Positions 59,301 through 64,000 of a stretch of 64,000 nucleotides of DNA are shown here, one piece after another. This DNA comes from Molanna angustata (Eukaryota > Arthropoda > Insecta > Trichoptera > Molannidae). The stretch is taken from NCBI GenBank assembly GCA_963576475.1, contig OY754986.1, positions 10,887,321 to 10,951,320 on the forward strand, read 5' to 3'. Within the stretch, counting starts at the first letter, position 1; each line of letters opens with the position of its first letter. Below the pieces are notes generated by a model, which was not told the origin of the DNA, did no database searches, and worked only from the letters and a program-made list of their open reading frames with translations. Position numbers and translations under genes: made by a program.

Positions 59301-62300
59301 TCTTTCCCACTTCTAAATTCACACGTAAACTAAAACAAATCATAAATAATAAGCAACTAGAAACCATACAACAAGCTTTTTGCAATCTTAAAATTATGTC
59401 AAGAAAAACATCGTGATTTTGGCCATAACTTATGGCTATCTCATTTCCTAAAGAGCTGAGAATCACAGATTTGCATCATGTTCTTTTTTTTATCGTCAGT
59501 CAGGCTAGTTTTTACAAAATTTTCCAGTCATATAATTTTTTTTAAATAAATGAATGTATATGTCCTTGCAACAATTACATATACATCCTCATACATTCCC
59601 TAAATTAAGCATAAATGCTTGTGCTATAAGTGAACGAAATCGGTTGTGGCAGGATACGAACTCGTGACCACTGGATTACTAACCCAGCCCGCTAACCGCT
59701 CTGCCACCGCCCATCTGAATATCTCGTATGTTCTCTTTAATTTGAAGCTGAAAAGCTCTTATGGATTTGTAAATTATAGGTGATTCGTTGAATCTATGTT
59801 CAGCAGGAGGGATATTTGAAGATATTTTAACAGCCAGTTTCATAAAAATAAAATGAGACTTAATGTCAACTAAAAAAAAATGCATTTCATAACCACAAAA
59901 TGTCACTTAAAGTTCACTTTAATCTAAAGTCCAGTGTCTTCGTACTTTAGTCTGTGGCAGAATACCTATATGAATACTATGGTATTTCTGTCACAAGTAA
60001 ATTCATTAAAAACGATTAGAAAGGGTAATGACTTCCACTTTTCATGACAACAATAATGCTGTCTTCATACTAGGGATGTTACGGAGGTGAGTTTACCGGA
60101 ACCGGAGTCGGAGCCAGAGGTTTTAAATCTGATATATCGGAGTCGGAGCCGGAGTCGGAGGCGGAGGTGAAGTAGAAGACACATATGTGTAAGTTAATTT
60201 AAGGGCAGGCCTAATGAAATAATAGAAACATAATTCAGTCATCAGCCATTTTAATCAGGTCAAGTATAAATGATAATACACATACCTACGTAGATAACAT
60301 GCAACAATAGAAAAATATACCAACATAATTTAAATCAATTAAATCAATTTAAGTGACTCTAGAAGTAGCAAATTGTACTTAATAAACAAAAGCTTGGCAG
60401 CTTTATCTCCATCCAGTCTATTTCTCAGCGGATTATATATTAGACCAGCACCACTAAAAAGTTGCTCACTTGCCACTGAACCTGGGAGACACGATAAATA
60501 TTGGCGAACAATCGAGTATAATGTGTGATATTTTGAATTTATATAACCATAGTAAGGGATCGTCACAGATAGGAATCCGTTTTTCTTTGTTGTACTCATT
60601 AAGTAAGCTCTTCCATACATCAAATTTATCAACAGGATGGCTGTTGCTCGCTACGTATCGATCTTCGTTATAACCTCCGATTCAAAATTATCGGAACCGA
60701 AGTCGGAGTCGGAGGTGTAAAATCAATCGGAAGTTCCGACCTTTCGGAGTCGGAGTCGAAGCTCCGTAACATCCCTACTTCATACTGTCATACCTCTAAA
60801 TGTTCTTGACAGTACAGCAGTACAATGACCCCAATGCGTCAAAACAACAGAGTATATAATGAGGACAGCAGATGACCCCTGATCTCTTTTCCTGTCAAAC
60901 TTTCTTCGTGAAAACATCGACCTGATAAAGTTCTACTCGTGTGTGTTATTATTTTTCATTTGTATAAATTCTGTGTTTGTGCTAATACACCAATTGTAAG
61001 TTTGATTCATGTGTTATTTCTTATCTCTACTCTCTGTCATTTCACCTACCTATTTCCTTTGTTAATTTGCATTAGAGCAATAATAGATATTTCGCCCTCC
61101 GTGAAATACACTCTCTAATTGATTGTGACTTGTTGGAACTTAAATATTACTAAATAAAGTTCACACTCTATTTAGTGAACAGTATTCTGTTCTGGTGACC
61201 TCTCTTCCAACACGTCACAACAAGGAGTTCATTCTGGATACCTAAACTTAAAATTCCTTTCTGGAGTCGTGACATAGAACCCAACTGTGGCTTCTATCAT
61301 TATTTAGTAATCCCCTCTGGTTACTACAAACTTACTTTATTGACCTACACTGGTCAACATGCTTGAAGTCACTAAATTTTTCTTTTAGAGCAGTTCATTT
61401 TTTACCACCAGAGTGTGCTGCAATATGACATAATGTTCAAGTCAGTTGTCAGTTCTTGTTGATGTCAATATTGTCAATTGAATGTTATATATTACGATAT
61501 AACGATCATGTGTATTTTATAATATTCAATACTTTTATTATTATTTAAACATTTTTAATAAATAATTTCACAAAATTATGCTTTCATCATCAAGCTAATC
61601 AGAAGATGCGTACGGTGATACTGTGACACGGTGATGAAAAGTGTACAGGAAAAGAATCAATCACATGGAAAAGTAGAATTAAGGAAAAAATTTCGATAGG
61701 TTTCGATTCCATAAACATGTCCTATACATTAAGGATCAATTCAATGACAGAAATCACATTGAGTCATTCAATATTGGACATAAGATGACATACCTAATAG
61801 GGATAATATAGGAGAAAAGAAGAATAAATCTGCACAGATATCTGAACCACGGTCCAGAGAATCCTTTGAGTGTGATCATGAGGATGGAGAGCATCAACAC
61901 TCCGACAAACAGTATCTTGGTCACGTTGTTTACCTTCAGATCAAACTGACCGACTTTGGAATGTGGAGTCGAGTTCTTCATGACACTGCGTGTTTCAGAA
62001 CCTACAAACAAATTAAATAATTAATATCGCATAACGTTTATATAAATAAATGTGATGGCGTCCATTTTTAAGACTTTTTGTATCTTGTCACATCAAGTGA
62101 AAATCACTTGGGTGCATAAATAGCACAGAGTGTTATCTATTAAATTCTTCAGAAAAAGTTAATCACAGTATTGAGACTACAAAGGTTAGAAAAACTTAAA
62201 AGATTTTTTTATCTGTAAATGCAAATTACAGATCATGTACCATCACTTGTTCACCATCTTTTACAAAAAAAAAAAAAAAGTGATACAATTTCCAGGAAAT

Positions 62301-62976
62301 ATATTTTTTGCAAAAATCTTTACTTCTATACTCTAAAGTGAGGTTATAATGATGTATATTAGAAAAATAAATGTTTTTTGTGCTACTAACATCAAGTGAC
62401 AGGTAAATAAATATAAATAATCAATACGTTTTTTGTAAATTGTAAATAAGGGTTTTTTCTTATAAGATTAGTCGGCCTTCGTAGCTCAGTTGGTTAGGTA
62501 TCTGACTGCTGATCAAAAGGTCCCGGGTTCGATTCCCGGTGGAGACACAGTTTTTAATTGTTTTCAGTCTGGATCTGTGAGACGATTAATATCCCAAGTC
62601 TTCAGAATGTGGCAACTTGTTATTGGGTGCGTGTTAAATTAATATTTGACATAGTACCTGTTAGTTGCCCGAGGAGTAATGATAAATAAGGTTACAGATA
62701 AAAATAATCAATCAGGATAAATTAATAATAGCATGTTGATAAAATATTTTTTTACCAGTGTAAAGGACCATTCCTGTCGCTTGCGAAGATTTCAGTACAC
62801 ACCCTGACCAGATTGTATGATTGATGTCCAGTTCTATCATCTGTGCAGTGTCATGACCTGTCCAGGTGCCTATGAAGTCATGGATATCGGCCTGGGGCTT
62901 CTCCGCAAACACCGTCACATCCAAATTCAACAAATGGCGATCTGATGACGACTTTTGACTGGACGGAACCGGTAAT
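32345..62976 (-). CDS. ATP9: Phospholipid-transporting P4-ATPase, ATP9 class (N-terminus off window)
   Basis: ATP9A/ATP9B are Neo1-like P4-ATPases of the Golgi/endosome system. Exons, minus strand: 62976-62756, 62001-61794, 59329-59107, 58155-57888, 57287-57172, 56766-56629, 47266-47090, 45863-45693, 44900-44706, 42226-42037, 41137-40962, 39853-39749, 37623-37497, 34094-33891, 32481-32345 (stop 32347-32345). All boundaries are GT/AG and all phases agree; about 885 residues are visible. In order: FIGTWTG and [12 protein letters not shown] (actuator side), the IIPISLRVN membrane motif, phosphorylation site [34 protein letters not shown] (nucleotide binding), [28 protein letters not shown] (hinge) and the last membrane segments ([50 protein letters not shown]). 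About 200 N-terminal residues lie beyond 64000. The usual LTQNE after DKTGT reads VTKNE here. Introns hold many transposons and one splice-donor minisatellite. I cannot tell ATP9A from ATP9B. Confidence 0.95.
32654..33294. mobile_element. pogo/Tigger-like DNA transposon
   Basis: CAGTGGAACCTCTCATAACG at the left and TTAAGAGAGGTTCCACTG at the right are terminal inverted repeats, flanked by TA on both sides (32652-32653, 33295-33296). The 641-bp body has no intact ORF. It sits in the last ATP9 intron, about 170 bp upstream of the terminal exon. Confidence 0.85.
33512..33770 (-). mobile_element. RTE-type LINE 3' fragment
   Basis: The minus strand reads [20 protein letters not shown], then [20 protein letters not shown], the C-terminus of RTE-like RTs (GRPxLRWxDxVExDL). 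The tail carries an ATG/GAT run. It lies 120 bp from the ATP9 exon at 33891. Confidence 0.75.
34401..34694. mobile_element. TIR element, uninterrupted copy
   Basis: TATACAAGATGTCGTAGTTA and ACTACATCTTGTATA are inverted ends. It matches the outer element at 27.06-27.60 kb but lacks the nested MITE. Confidence 0.78.
34695..35290. other. ATP9 intron; possible LINE 5' region
   Basis: A 111-codon minus-strand frame at 35143-34808 resembles nothing I recognise. The plus-strand text next to the LINE at 35.3 kb may be a further, older insertion. No exon is seen. Confidence 0.3.
35290..37434 (+). mobile_element. 5'-truncated LINE with intact RT ORF, antisense in ATP9 intron
   Basis: The frame at 35333-37351 (672 residues) encodes the connector and RT of a Jockey/CR1-like non-LTR element: [55 protein letters not shown] (motif A), [20 protein letters not shown] (motif B) and [13 protein letters not shown] (motif C, YADD). 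The tail is [20 protein letters not shown]. The endonuclease is truncated. The element ends in a pure poly-A run (37420-37433) only 62 bp downstream of the ATP9 donor at 37496. A 3' fragment of the same family lies at 63090-63325. Confidence 0.9.
37790..38690 (-). repeat. Tandem array of a ~70-bp unit (13 copies) in the ATP9 intron
   Basis: The core CACTACAGACTAAACAAATA recurs 13 times at about 68-72 bp spacing with small indels. On the gene's sense strand each unit has an acceptor-like TTATTTGTTTAG followed about 31 nt later by a donor-like TGT|GTAAGC. It lies in the same intron as the 27-bp array. Confidence 0.9.
38691..39125. other. ATP9 intron between the two tandem arrays
   Basis: A 5' fragment of SINE A (GTCAGCCTTTGTGGTTCAGC) lies at about 38818. 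The rest is AT-rich with no exon. Confidence 0.4.
39147..39760 (-). repeat. 27-bp minisatellite carrying 22 copies of a 5' splice site
   Basis: ACTCAC (inverse of GTGAGT) occurs at 39174, 39201, 39230 and then every 27 bp from 39257 to 39743. On the ATP9 sense strand each unit reads TTAGTGAGTAATTTGACTGT then ATTGTCA. The exon's own end, GTATTTTCATTA|GTGAGT, is a diverged unit, so the array arose by duplicating the exon-intron junction. Units are nearly identical, pointing to recent homogenisation. A two-base insertion at about 39224 breaks the frame after 19 units. Confidence 0.97.
39749..39853 (-). CDS. ATP9: ATP9 exon ending at an amplified splice donor
   Basis: The 105-bp exon encodes 35 residues: [20 protein letters not shown], then [15 protein letters not shown]. 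It joins in phase 0 to [12 protein letters not shown] at 37623. Its donor, TTA|GTGAGT, is the first of 22 near-identical donors: the adjoining 27-bp array repeats the last ~12 exon bases together with the donor. Reading through the array stays open as (LVSNLTVLS)n for 19 units. Confidence 0.93.
39900..40060. repeat. Three-copy ~55-bp tandem repeat
   Basis: TTGAACTGTGTTT and ATAATAAATTATTAC-type blocks recur at about 39925, 39980 and 40013. It lies upstream (on the sense strand) of the ATP9 exon at 39853. Confidence 0.6.
40181..40250 (+). mobile_element. LINE/SINE 3'-end motif
   Basis: GGTTGTCTGGAAGAAATTGC is followed by AGGCAATAAGTCCGCCATTA. This resembles a 3' tail common in lepidopteran LINEs, by memory. 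Confidence 0.4.
40560..40880 (-). mobile_element. Decayed LINE 3' fragment
   Basis: The minus strand near 40700-40800 reads [20 protein letters not shown], an RT C-terminal tail, with no intact frame beyond it. Confidence 0.55.
41165..42030. other. ATP9 intron, nothing recognised
   Basis: AT-rich; no exon or repeat ends seen. Confidence 0.45.
42266..42650 (+). mobile_element. RTE-like LINE 3' fragment, antisense in ATP9
   Basis: The plus strand reads [20 protein letters not shown], then [21 protein letters not shown] and PGRPTKRW, the well-known C-terminal block of insect endonuclease/reverse-transcriptase ORFs. It begins 40 bp upstream (sense strand) of the ATP9 exon at 42226. Catalytic parts are missing. 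Confidence 0.82.
42941..44011. mobile_element. Non-autonomous TIR element with internal inverted repeats
   Basis: AGGCCCGAATTATAGA at the left is mirrored by TCTATAATTTGGGCCT at the right. Sub-terminal blocks GAGACTGGTCTTGAGAAC and CTCAAGATGGTCATGAG also alternate in both directions. The ends resemble those of the 53.4-kb element. No transposase is seen. Confidence 0.6.
43633..43687. repeat. (GCAC)n microsatellite
   Basis: About 13 tandem GCAC units with one change, inside the TIR element at 42.9-44.0 kb. Confidence 0.95.
44012..44660. other. ATP9 intron
   Basis: No exon. A short self-complementary block (CCGTACCGTTACAGCC ... CCGCCGTACGGGTACGGCC) at 44590-44650 may be a repeat end. Confidence 0.35.
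44953..45053 (+). mobile_element. SINE A tail fragment
   Basis: CAACTTGCTTTTGGGTGTGT and GTTTGTTGCCCAAGAAGTAA match the 3' body of family A; the tRNA head is absent. Confidence 0.65.
45445..45672 (+). mobile_element. tRNA-derived SINE, family A, copy 2
   Basis: A complete copy: head GTCGGCCTTCTTGGCTCAGT, B-box GGTTCGATTCC, body TCAATCTGGATCTGTGAGAC and tail TTGACCAAGAAGTAATAC. It ends 20 bp from the ATP9 exon at 45693. Confidence 0.88.
45950..46370 (-). mobile_element. LINE RT C-terminal fragment
   Basis: The minus strand (46267-45974) reads [20 protein letters not shown], then [12 protein letters not shown], an RT tail. It is similar to the remnant at 16.84 kb. Confidence 0.65.
46400..47035 (-). 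mobile_element. Truncated copy of the 47.4-kb LINE family
   Basis: GGCAGGTTCATTGCCATGAG (3' hairpin) and ATCATCACTTAAGGTGTTCC align with 47412-47431 and 47730-47755 of the full-length LINE. The RT frame is broken. Confidence 0.7.
47664..50669 (-). CDS. LINE ORF2: AP endonuclease and reverse transcriptase
   Basis: An intact 1001-residue frame. After a Ser-rich leader (~70 residues), the AP-type endonuclease shows [31 protein letters not shown] (catalytic E), [11 protein letters not shown] and [12 protein letters not shown] (the SDH-like motif reads SHHD). The RT shows [52 protein letters not shown] (motif A), [20 protein letters not shown] (motif B) and [13 protein letters not shown] (motif C, FADD). 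The tail is [12 protein letters not shown]. The overall type is CR1/Jockey-like; I cannot name the clade. It cuts target DNA and copies its RNA into it. Confidence 0.93.
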   Translation of the reverse strand: MSDHSIDSSDSFHSVPLFPSPSSSHSDIFFDTSVFDLSTSSTSSNDSLSHTPPIHLHDLLDTSFSRFPKGFHVCHINAQSLPAHHNDLISTFSDLPIHAILISETWLKPSLPTSSFKLPGYTLIRSDRLVRRGGGVGIYLRSDIDHSLIEHSQSTDDKSPEYLFISINLKHCKLLLGVIYCPPCSNYFNYLENRLEHLLTTYSDVLLMGDLNTCLLRCDKRSNLLNRLLNSLNLTYLPLQPTFHTSTSKSLLDLIITSSTANILNHGQFVAPGFSHHDLIYISYNLHCKKPPPKFALLRNLRNIDKAALLRDASAIDWNNIFDTQDIEHKVEFFNLEIVKLFDFHAPIKKVFLKNMSGAWITSDIKTIMAKRDKAFNKHKRQPSASNWANYKQHRNRCNQLCRNAKKRYIFQIVDQCTSSNAWKLLQSLGIGKSKHLNTPKVDINNLNHHFATPPVFLSNLVKSNTLNSIRSQPSLSIPAFSFNTVNEAEISKFISSISTKSIDSNGINIDMIRLVLPVTLPIITHIINYSMSEGIFPSSWKTAHVIPLPKTSSPTTLKDYRPISILPILSKVIERAVYNQLNEWLTSHSLLDPFQSGFKRGHSTSTVLVKVTDDIRRAMNDKKLTILTLLDFSSAFNSVDFDILLAKLSSLNLAQPVLTWFKDYLYNRTQAIKTAEKISDHITLKAGVPQGGVLSPLLFSIFINSITHKLKCQYHLFADDLQLYIQFNVNEYVDAINIMNEDLSFISSWSSQNGLLVNPSKSQAIIIGSPRLLSKLKNSPLPSLQINNQHIPFSKMVKNLGILFDEDLSWHGQISHVSKTLFYNIHSLNRLKNFLPIHCKITLAQSLLLPLLDYGDVCYLDANQELLNKLERLQNVCIRFIYNLKKYDHVSTCRNILRWPKIRDRRNIHILSLLYKTIYDPYSPQYLKNNVVFLSSHGLSLRSAERTTLAIPIHNTEVFSSSFQVQSARLWNGLSDEVTSSQSIQIFKGKLKKLYLSNSS
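50670..51619. other. Noncoding linker between LINE ORF1 and ORF2
   Basis: Sense strand is T-rich with A runs on the plus strand. Short frames here are not conserved-looking. A possible internal ribosome entry or splice role is not visible. Confidence 0.4.
51620..52306 (-). CDS. LINE ORF1: nucleic-acid-binding coiled-coil protein
   Basis: A 228-residue frame. The N-terminal ~75 residues form a heptad-rich coiled coil ([40 protein letters not shown]). After it comes the L1-ORF1p-like block: [46 protein letters not shown] and [11 protein letters not shown]. Such proteins coat LINE RNA. The downstream gap of about 950 bp before ORF2 (51619-50670) is AT-rich and noncoding. The type assignment rests on motif order. 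Confidence 0.82.
   Translation of the reverse strand: MNKIDLIQSNFNEKLTAFEAKLKKVSAGLVKEDDLSLLQKEFLTFKEETNTAINEVRAQYASLNSRVDSLETNARHQDLLIHGIKEDPQEKIVELVTLTFTSNLHLETIPAIASCYRLGSPNNKSSRPRPIVVTFNTVSDRNNVINNRKKLKGTTIMITEFLTSTRQKILMEARKFFSPHNVWSTFGVIKIKDKNKIHRIVTLSQLQQLCSKIPDRQTDNSRELRPRK
53030..53190 (-). mobile_element. Second copy of the LINE 5'UTR segment
   Basis: Bases about 53030-53165 align with 52395-52540 (AAATATAAAAATACAAAATG; GTCCGCCATTTTATG; CAATCAGAGCGCACGACGTC), so part of the LINE 5'UTR is present twice in the same direction, about 635 bp apart. Confidence 0.7.
53369..53957. mobile_element. TIR DNA transposon related to the left window edge
   Basis: The left end GGGCCGGTATTACAGTGTCA and right end GACTGTAATATCGGGCC are inverted. 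The left 110 bp match bases 1-113 in the opposite direction. The short termini and GGGCC ends would fit a PIF/Harbinger-like MITE, but the target duplication is ambiguous. Confidence 0.6.
53958..55240. other. ATP9 intron, GC-patchy, unassigned
   Basis: CG-containing words (CACGCGATGG, ACGGCGATTACGCGAAGCAT) recur between 54040 and 54200. No ORF, RNA gene or paired ends are recognised. Confidence 0.35.
55249..55920. mobile_element. Possible MITE
   Basis: GACCTGAATGCACAGTCCTA...AACTAAATA at the left is loosely inverse to TATTTAGGTCGGACTCTGCA near 55895. TTAGTATTTAGT-type words recur inside. Confidence 0.4.
56218..56256 (-). ncRNA. Canonical minimal hammerhead ribozyme (left arm of P3)
   Basis: Minus strand 5'-3': TTATT (stem I), CTGACGA (core CUGANGA), TGTGC-TTT-GCAC (stem II), GAAA, C-GC-G (one-pair stem III), TC, then AATAA. 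Stem I TTATT/AATAA pairs perfectly over 5 bp and the cleavage site is GUC. Every invariant core base is present. Short stem III is typical of hammerheads in Penelope-like elements. Confidence 0.78.
56263..56301 (+). ncRNA. Hammerhead ribozyme, right arm of P3 (one stem II mismatch)
   Basis: Plus strand: TTATT, CTGACGA, TGTGC-TTT-GGAC, GAAAC-GC-GTC, AATAA. Identical to the minus-strand copy except that stem II GTGC faces GGAC, giving one G-G mismatch; this probably weakens it. Confidence 0.65.
57001..57105. repeat. Repeat shared with 8679-8810
   Basis: CGTTATGACATTCATTAGCC, GGTGGATAAGTAAGGAGG and GTGTTCTCCTTAAGAACTG are shared with the MICOS-intron repeat at 8.7 kb. Confidence 0.7.
57328..57535. 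mobile_element. Decayed pogo/Tigger-like MITE
   Basis: TACAGTAGAATCTCACTAAT and CTGGCA at the left face TGCCAGATTAACGAGA at the right. The 3' terminus has degraded. Confidence 0.45.
58156..58720. other. ATP9 intron, nothing recognised
   Basis: AT-rich, no exon or repeat ends apparent before the SINE at 58721. Confidence 0.45.
58721..58924 (+). mobile_element. tRNA-derived SINE, family B, copy 5 (plus strand)
   Basis: GCCGACCGCCGTGGCACAGT head, B-box GGTTCGATCCC, body GAAGAAATTGGTAATAAACT...CTTGCGCAGGGTGCAAG, tail (ATT)4. It is the only plus-strand copy and is antisense to ATP9. Confidence 0.87.
59535..59712 (-). mobile_element. tRNA-derived SINE, family C, copy 3
   Basis: Minus-strand head GGCGGTGGCAGAGCGGTTAG, anticodon loop TTAGTAA, degraded B-box (AGTTCGTATCC), body AGCATTTATGCTTAATTTAG and a 3' AT tail. 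Confidence 0.85.
60063..60785 (-). mobile_element. Non-autonomous hAT transposon with intact ends
   Basis: TIRs TAGGGATGTTACGGAG (from 60071) and CTCCGTAACATCCCTA (to 60777) are perfect inverses over 16 bases. The 8-bp duplication CTTCATAC flanks them (60063-60070, 60778-60785). Sub-terminal CGGAGTCGGAGCCGG-type repeats point inward from both ends. The element is 707 bp. Confidence 0.95.
60339..60632 (-). pseudogene. hAT transposase C-terminal remnant
   Basis: A 97-residue minus-strand frame ends with [20 protein letters not shown], then [20 protein letters not shown] and [12 protein letters not shown], the hAT C-terminal dimerisation domain (LPxSxxxSERLFSxAG...RNRL). The catalytic DDE parts are missing, so the copy depends on a transposase elsewhere. 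Confidence 0.85.
60786..61215. other. Possible solo LTR
   Basis: TGTCATACC start, a TATA-like GTATATAATGAGG at about 60850 and AATAAA at about 61154 give an LTR-like order. No matching second LTR or target duplication was confirmed. Confidence 0.25.
61216..61790. other. ATP9 intron, nothing recognised
   Basis: AT-rich with no exon or repeat ends. Confidence 0.4.
62471..62688 (+). mobile_element. tRNA-derived SINE, family A, copy 3
   Basis: The best-preserved family A copy: GTCGGCCTTCGTAGCTCAGT head, anticodon loop CTGCTGA, B-box GGTTCGATTCC, body TCAGTCTGGATCTGTGAGAC and tail TTGCCCGAGGAGTAATGA. It ends about 70 bp from the ATP9 exon at 62756. Confidence 0.9.
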
Positions 62977-63089
62977 CTGAAATTATCATTTGAAATATAA
63001 AGAGAATTTCCTAAAAACCCTTTTGTAATACCAGCCGTCTATGTTGACATAAAGGTGCTTAATATTTTGGCTTCCCTTATTAATTTTCT

Positions 63090-63325
63090 TTTACATGGCT
63101 ACGTAGGGGACACCAGCTATTATGATTTAGGTCCAAAATACTCTTTCAAATAATCATACTTTGCTTCATTGGGGAGAGTTTGCAATATGATCAGTAAAAT
63201 ATGAGGCGTAGTCCTAGTGAGGTCGGGATAGTATTTATAAATGATTGTATAAGTGTCGAGATGATATAAATAAATAAATAAATTAGAATCTTAAAAAGAC
63301 CCGAGTTGTAAGAAGGTGGTTTGGG
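63090..63325 (-). mobile_element. 3' fragment of the 35.3-kb LINE family
   Basis: GGCTACGTAGGGGACACCAG, GGGGAGAGTTTGCAATATGA and TTAAAAAGACCCGAGTTGTA match the inverse of the 37.25-37.42 kb tail. The frame is broken. Confidence 0.8.
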
Positions 63326-64000
63326 GGTATATATTTAATTATTTGTTTAATAAAGAAAGATTATATTGCAAAATGGTGTTCAAAGGGATTCTATTTTATT
63401 TAAAACATATACCTCCAAGTATGAGTCAGTTAATTAAATAATTGATTATATATAATTTATAGTGATGAAGGGTTTCAATCAAAGAACTACTTACATGATC
63501 AACACTGGTTTATTCGTAACAAATGAAATTATAATATAAATAATAACTTAATAAATTTGTGATGTTGTGGGTCGGAACTAATGGATAAAAATTAAATGCG
63601 ACTCTAATCTATTCAACGATCAACACATGAATAAAATCTGTCTATTAGCTCGTATCAACGACGGTGGGCTATGGTTTGTTGATCCTCATAAATCTTTGGA
63701 AGTATTCAAGAACCATGATATCAGGCTATACATATTGCAGTCGACAAGGTGCTGCTACAGTGGAAACACAGAATTCTACAGTCGAGCTGCTGTCTTAATA
63801 AAAGAGTAAGAGAAGTGACTTTTTTGATAGAATACATATTTTATTGGGAAAAATATGTATTCTACTGGGTCTCATAAAGATGTAATCAATAATTATTATC
63901 CATCCAGAGGAAAATGCAGTCCCTTGAAACTGTTTGTATCGTAAATAAATCATTCATTGTTCAAACATTGAGAGGGTTTTTCCACAGTTTCTCTTACTCC
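63326..64000. other. ATP9 intron to right window edge
   Basis: No ATP9 exon is found; the next upstream exon must lie beyond 64000. A plus-strand frame (63627-63809) ends [16 protein letters not shown], which resembles nothing convincing. Confidence 0.4.

Noticed and set aside
62471..62545. Genuine tRNA genes at SINE heads (also 45445, 58721, 29520-29590)
   Set aside because: Each is followed by a body shared by multiple copies, and several heads are degenerate; they are SINEs, not tRNA genes.
63627..63809. 60-codon frame near the right edge as an upstream ATP9 exon
   Set aside because: Its sequence does not match the actuator or membrane region expected, and it lies on the plus strand.

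Overview
The window is nuclear DNA of an animal, almost certainly an insect. It is AT-rich, has spliced genes with GT/AG introns, and is packed with insect-type non-LTR retrotransposons, tRNA-derived SINEs, MITEs and Penelope-like sequence. A LINE 3'-end motif at about 40.18 kb resembles one I associate with Lepidoptera, but I cannot fix the order.

Four host genes can be reconstructed. (1) COP9 signalosome subunit 6 (CSN6) runs on the minus strand from 2182 and leaves the window at the left edge. (2) A MICOS subunit of the MIC26/MIC27 (APOO/APOOL) family lies on the plus strand, with coding exons from 6543 to 12698 and a further exon at about 16.54 kb. It is divergent from CSN6, so 2183-2462 may be a shared promoter. 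(3) The spliceosomal DEAD-box helicase DDX23/PRP28 lies on the minus strand at 26298-20930 in two coding exons. (4) An ATP9-class P4-ATPase lies on the minus strand at 62976-32345. Fifteen coding exons with consistent phases give about 885 residues; the N-terminal ~200 residues lie beyond the right edge. The genes are housekeeping in character and do not form one pathway.

Most of the rest is transposon debris: an apparently intact LINE with ORF1 and ORF2 (about 47.4-53.0 kb, inside an ATP9 intron); three shorter LINE RT ORFs or fragments; a Penelope-like RT with a GIY-YIG domain (about 18.07-19.8 kb); three SINE families; a non-autonomous hAT element with intact TIRs and an 8-bp target duplication; a pogo/Tigger-like element; and several nested MITEs.

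Two signals stand out. First, the 5' splice site of ATP9 exon 39749-39853 has been amplified into a 27-bp minisatellite. Its 22 copies each repeat a strong donor (TTA|GTGAGT), and 20 of these donors are in one open frame, so alternative donor choice could add 0-19 copies of a nine-residue repeat to a flippase. Second, three near-perfect palindromes (2953-3128, 30169-30373, 56157-56362) look like mobile inverted dimers. Two carry 13-14 bp flanking duplications and a ~45-nt tail, and all contain hammerhead-ribozyme-like cores. The 56.2-kb copy has a textbook minimal hammerhead on each strand.
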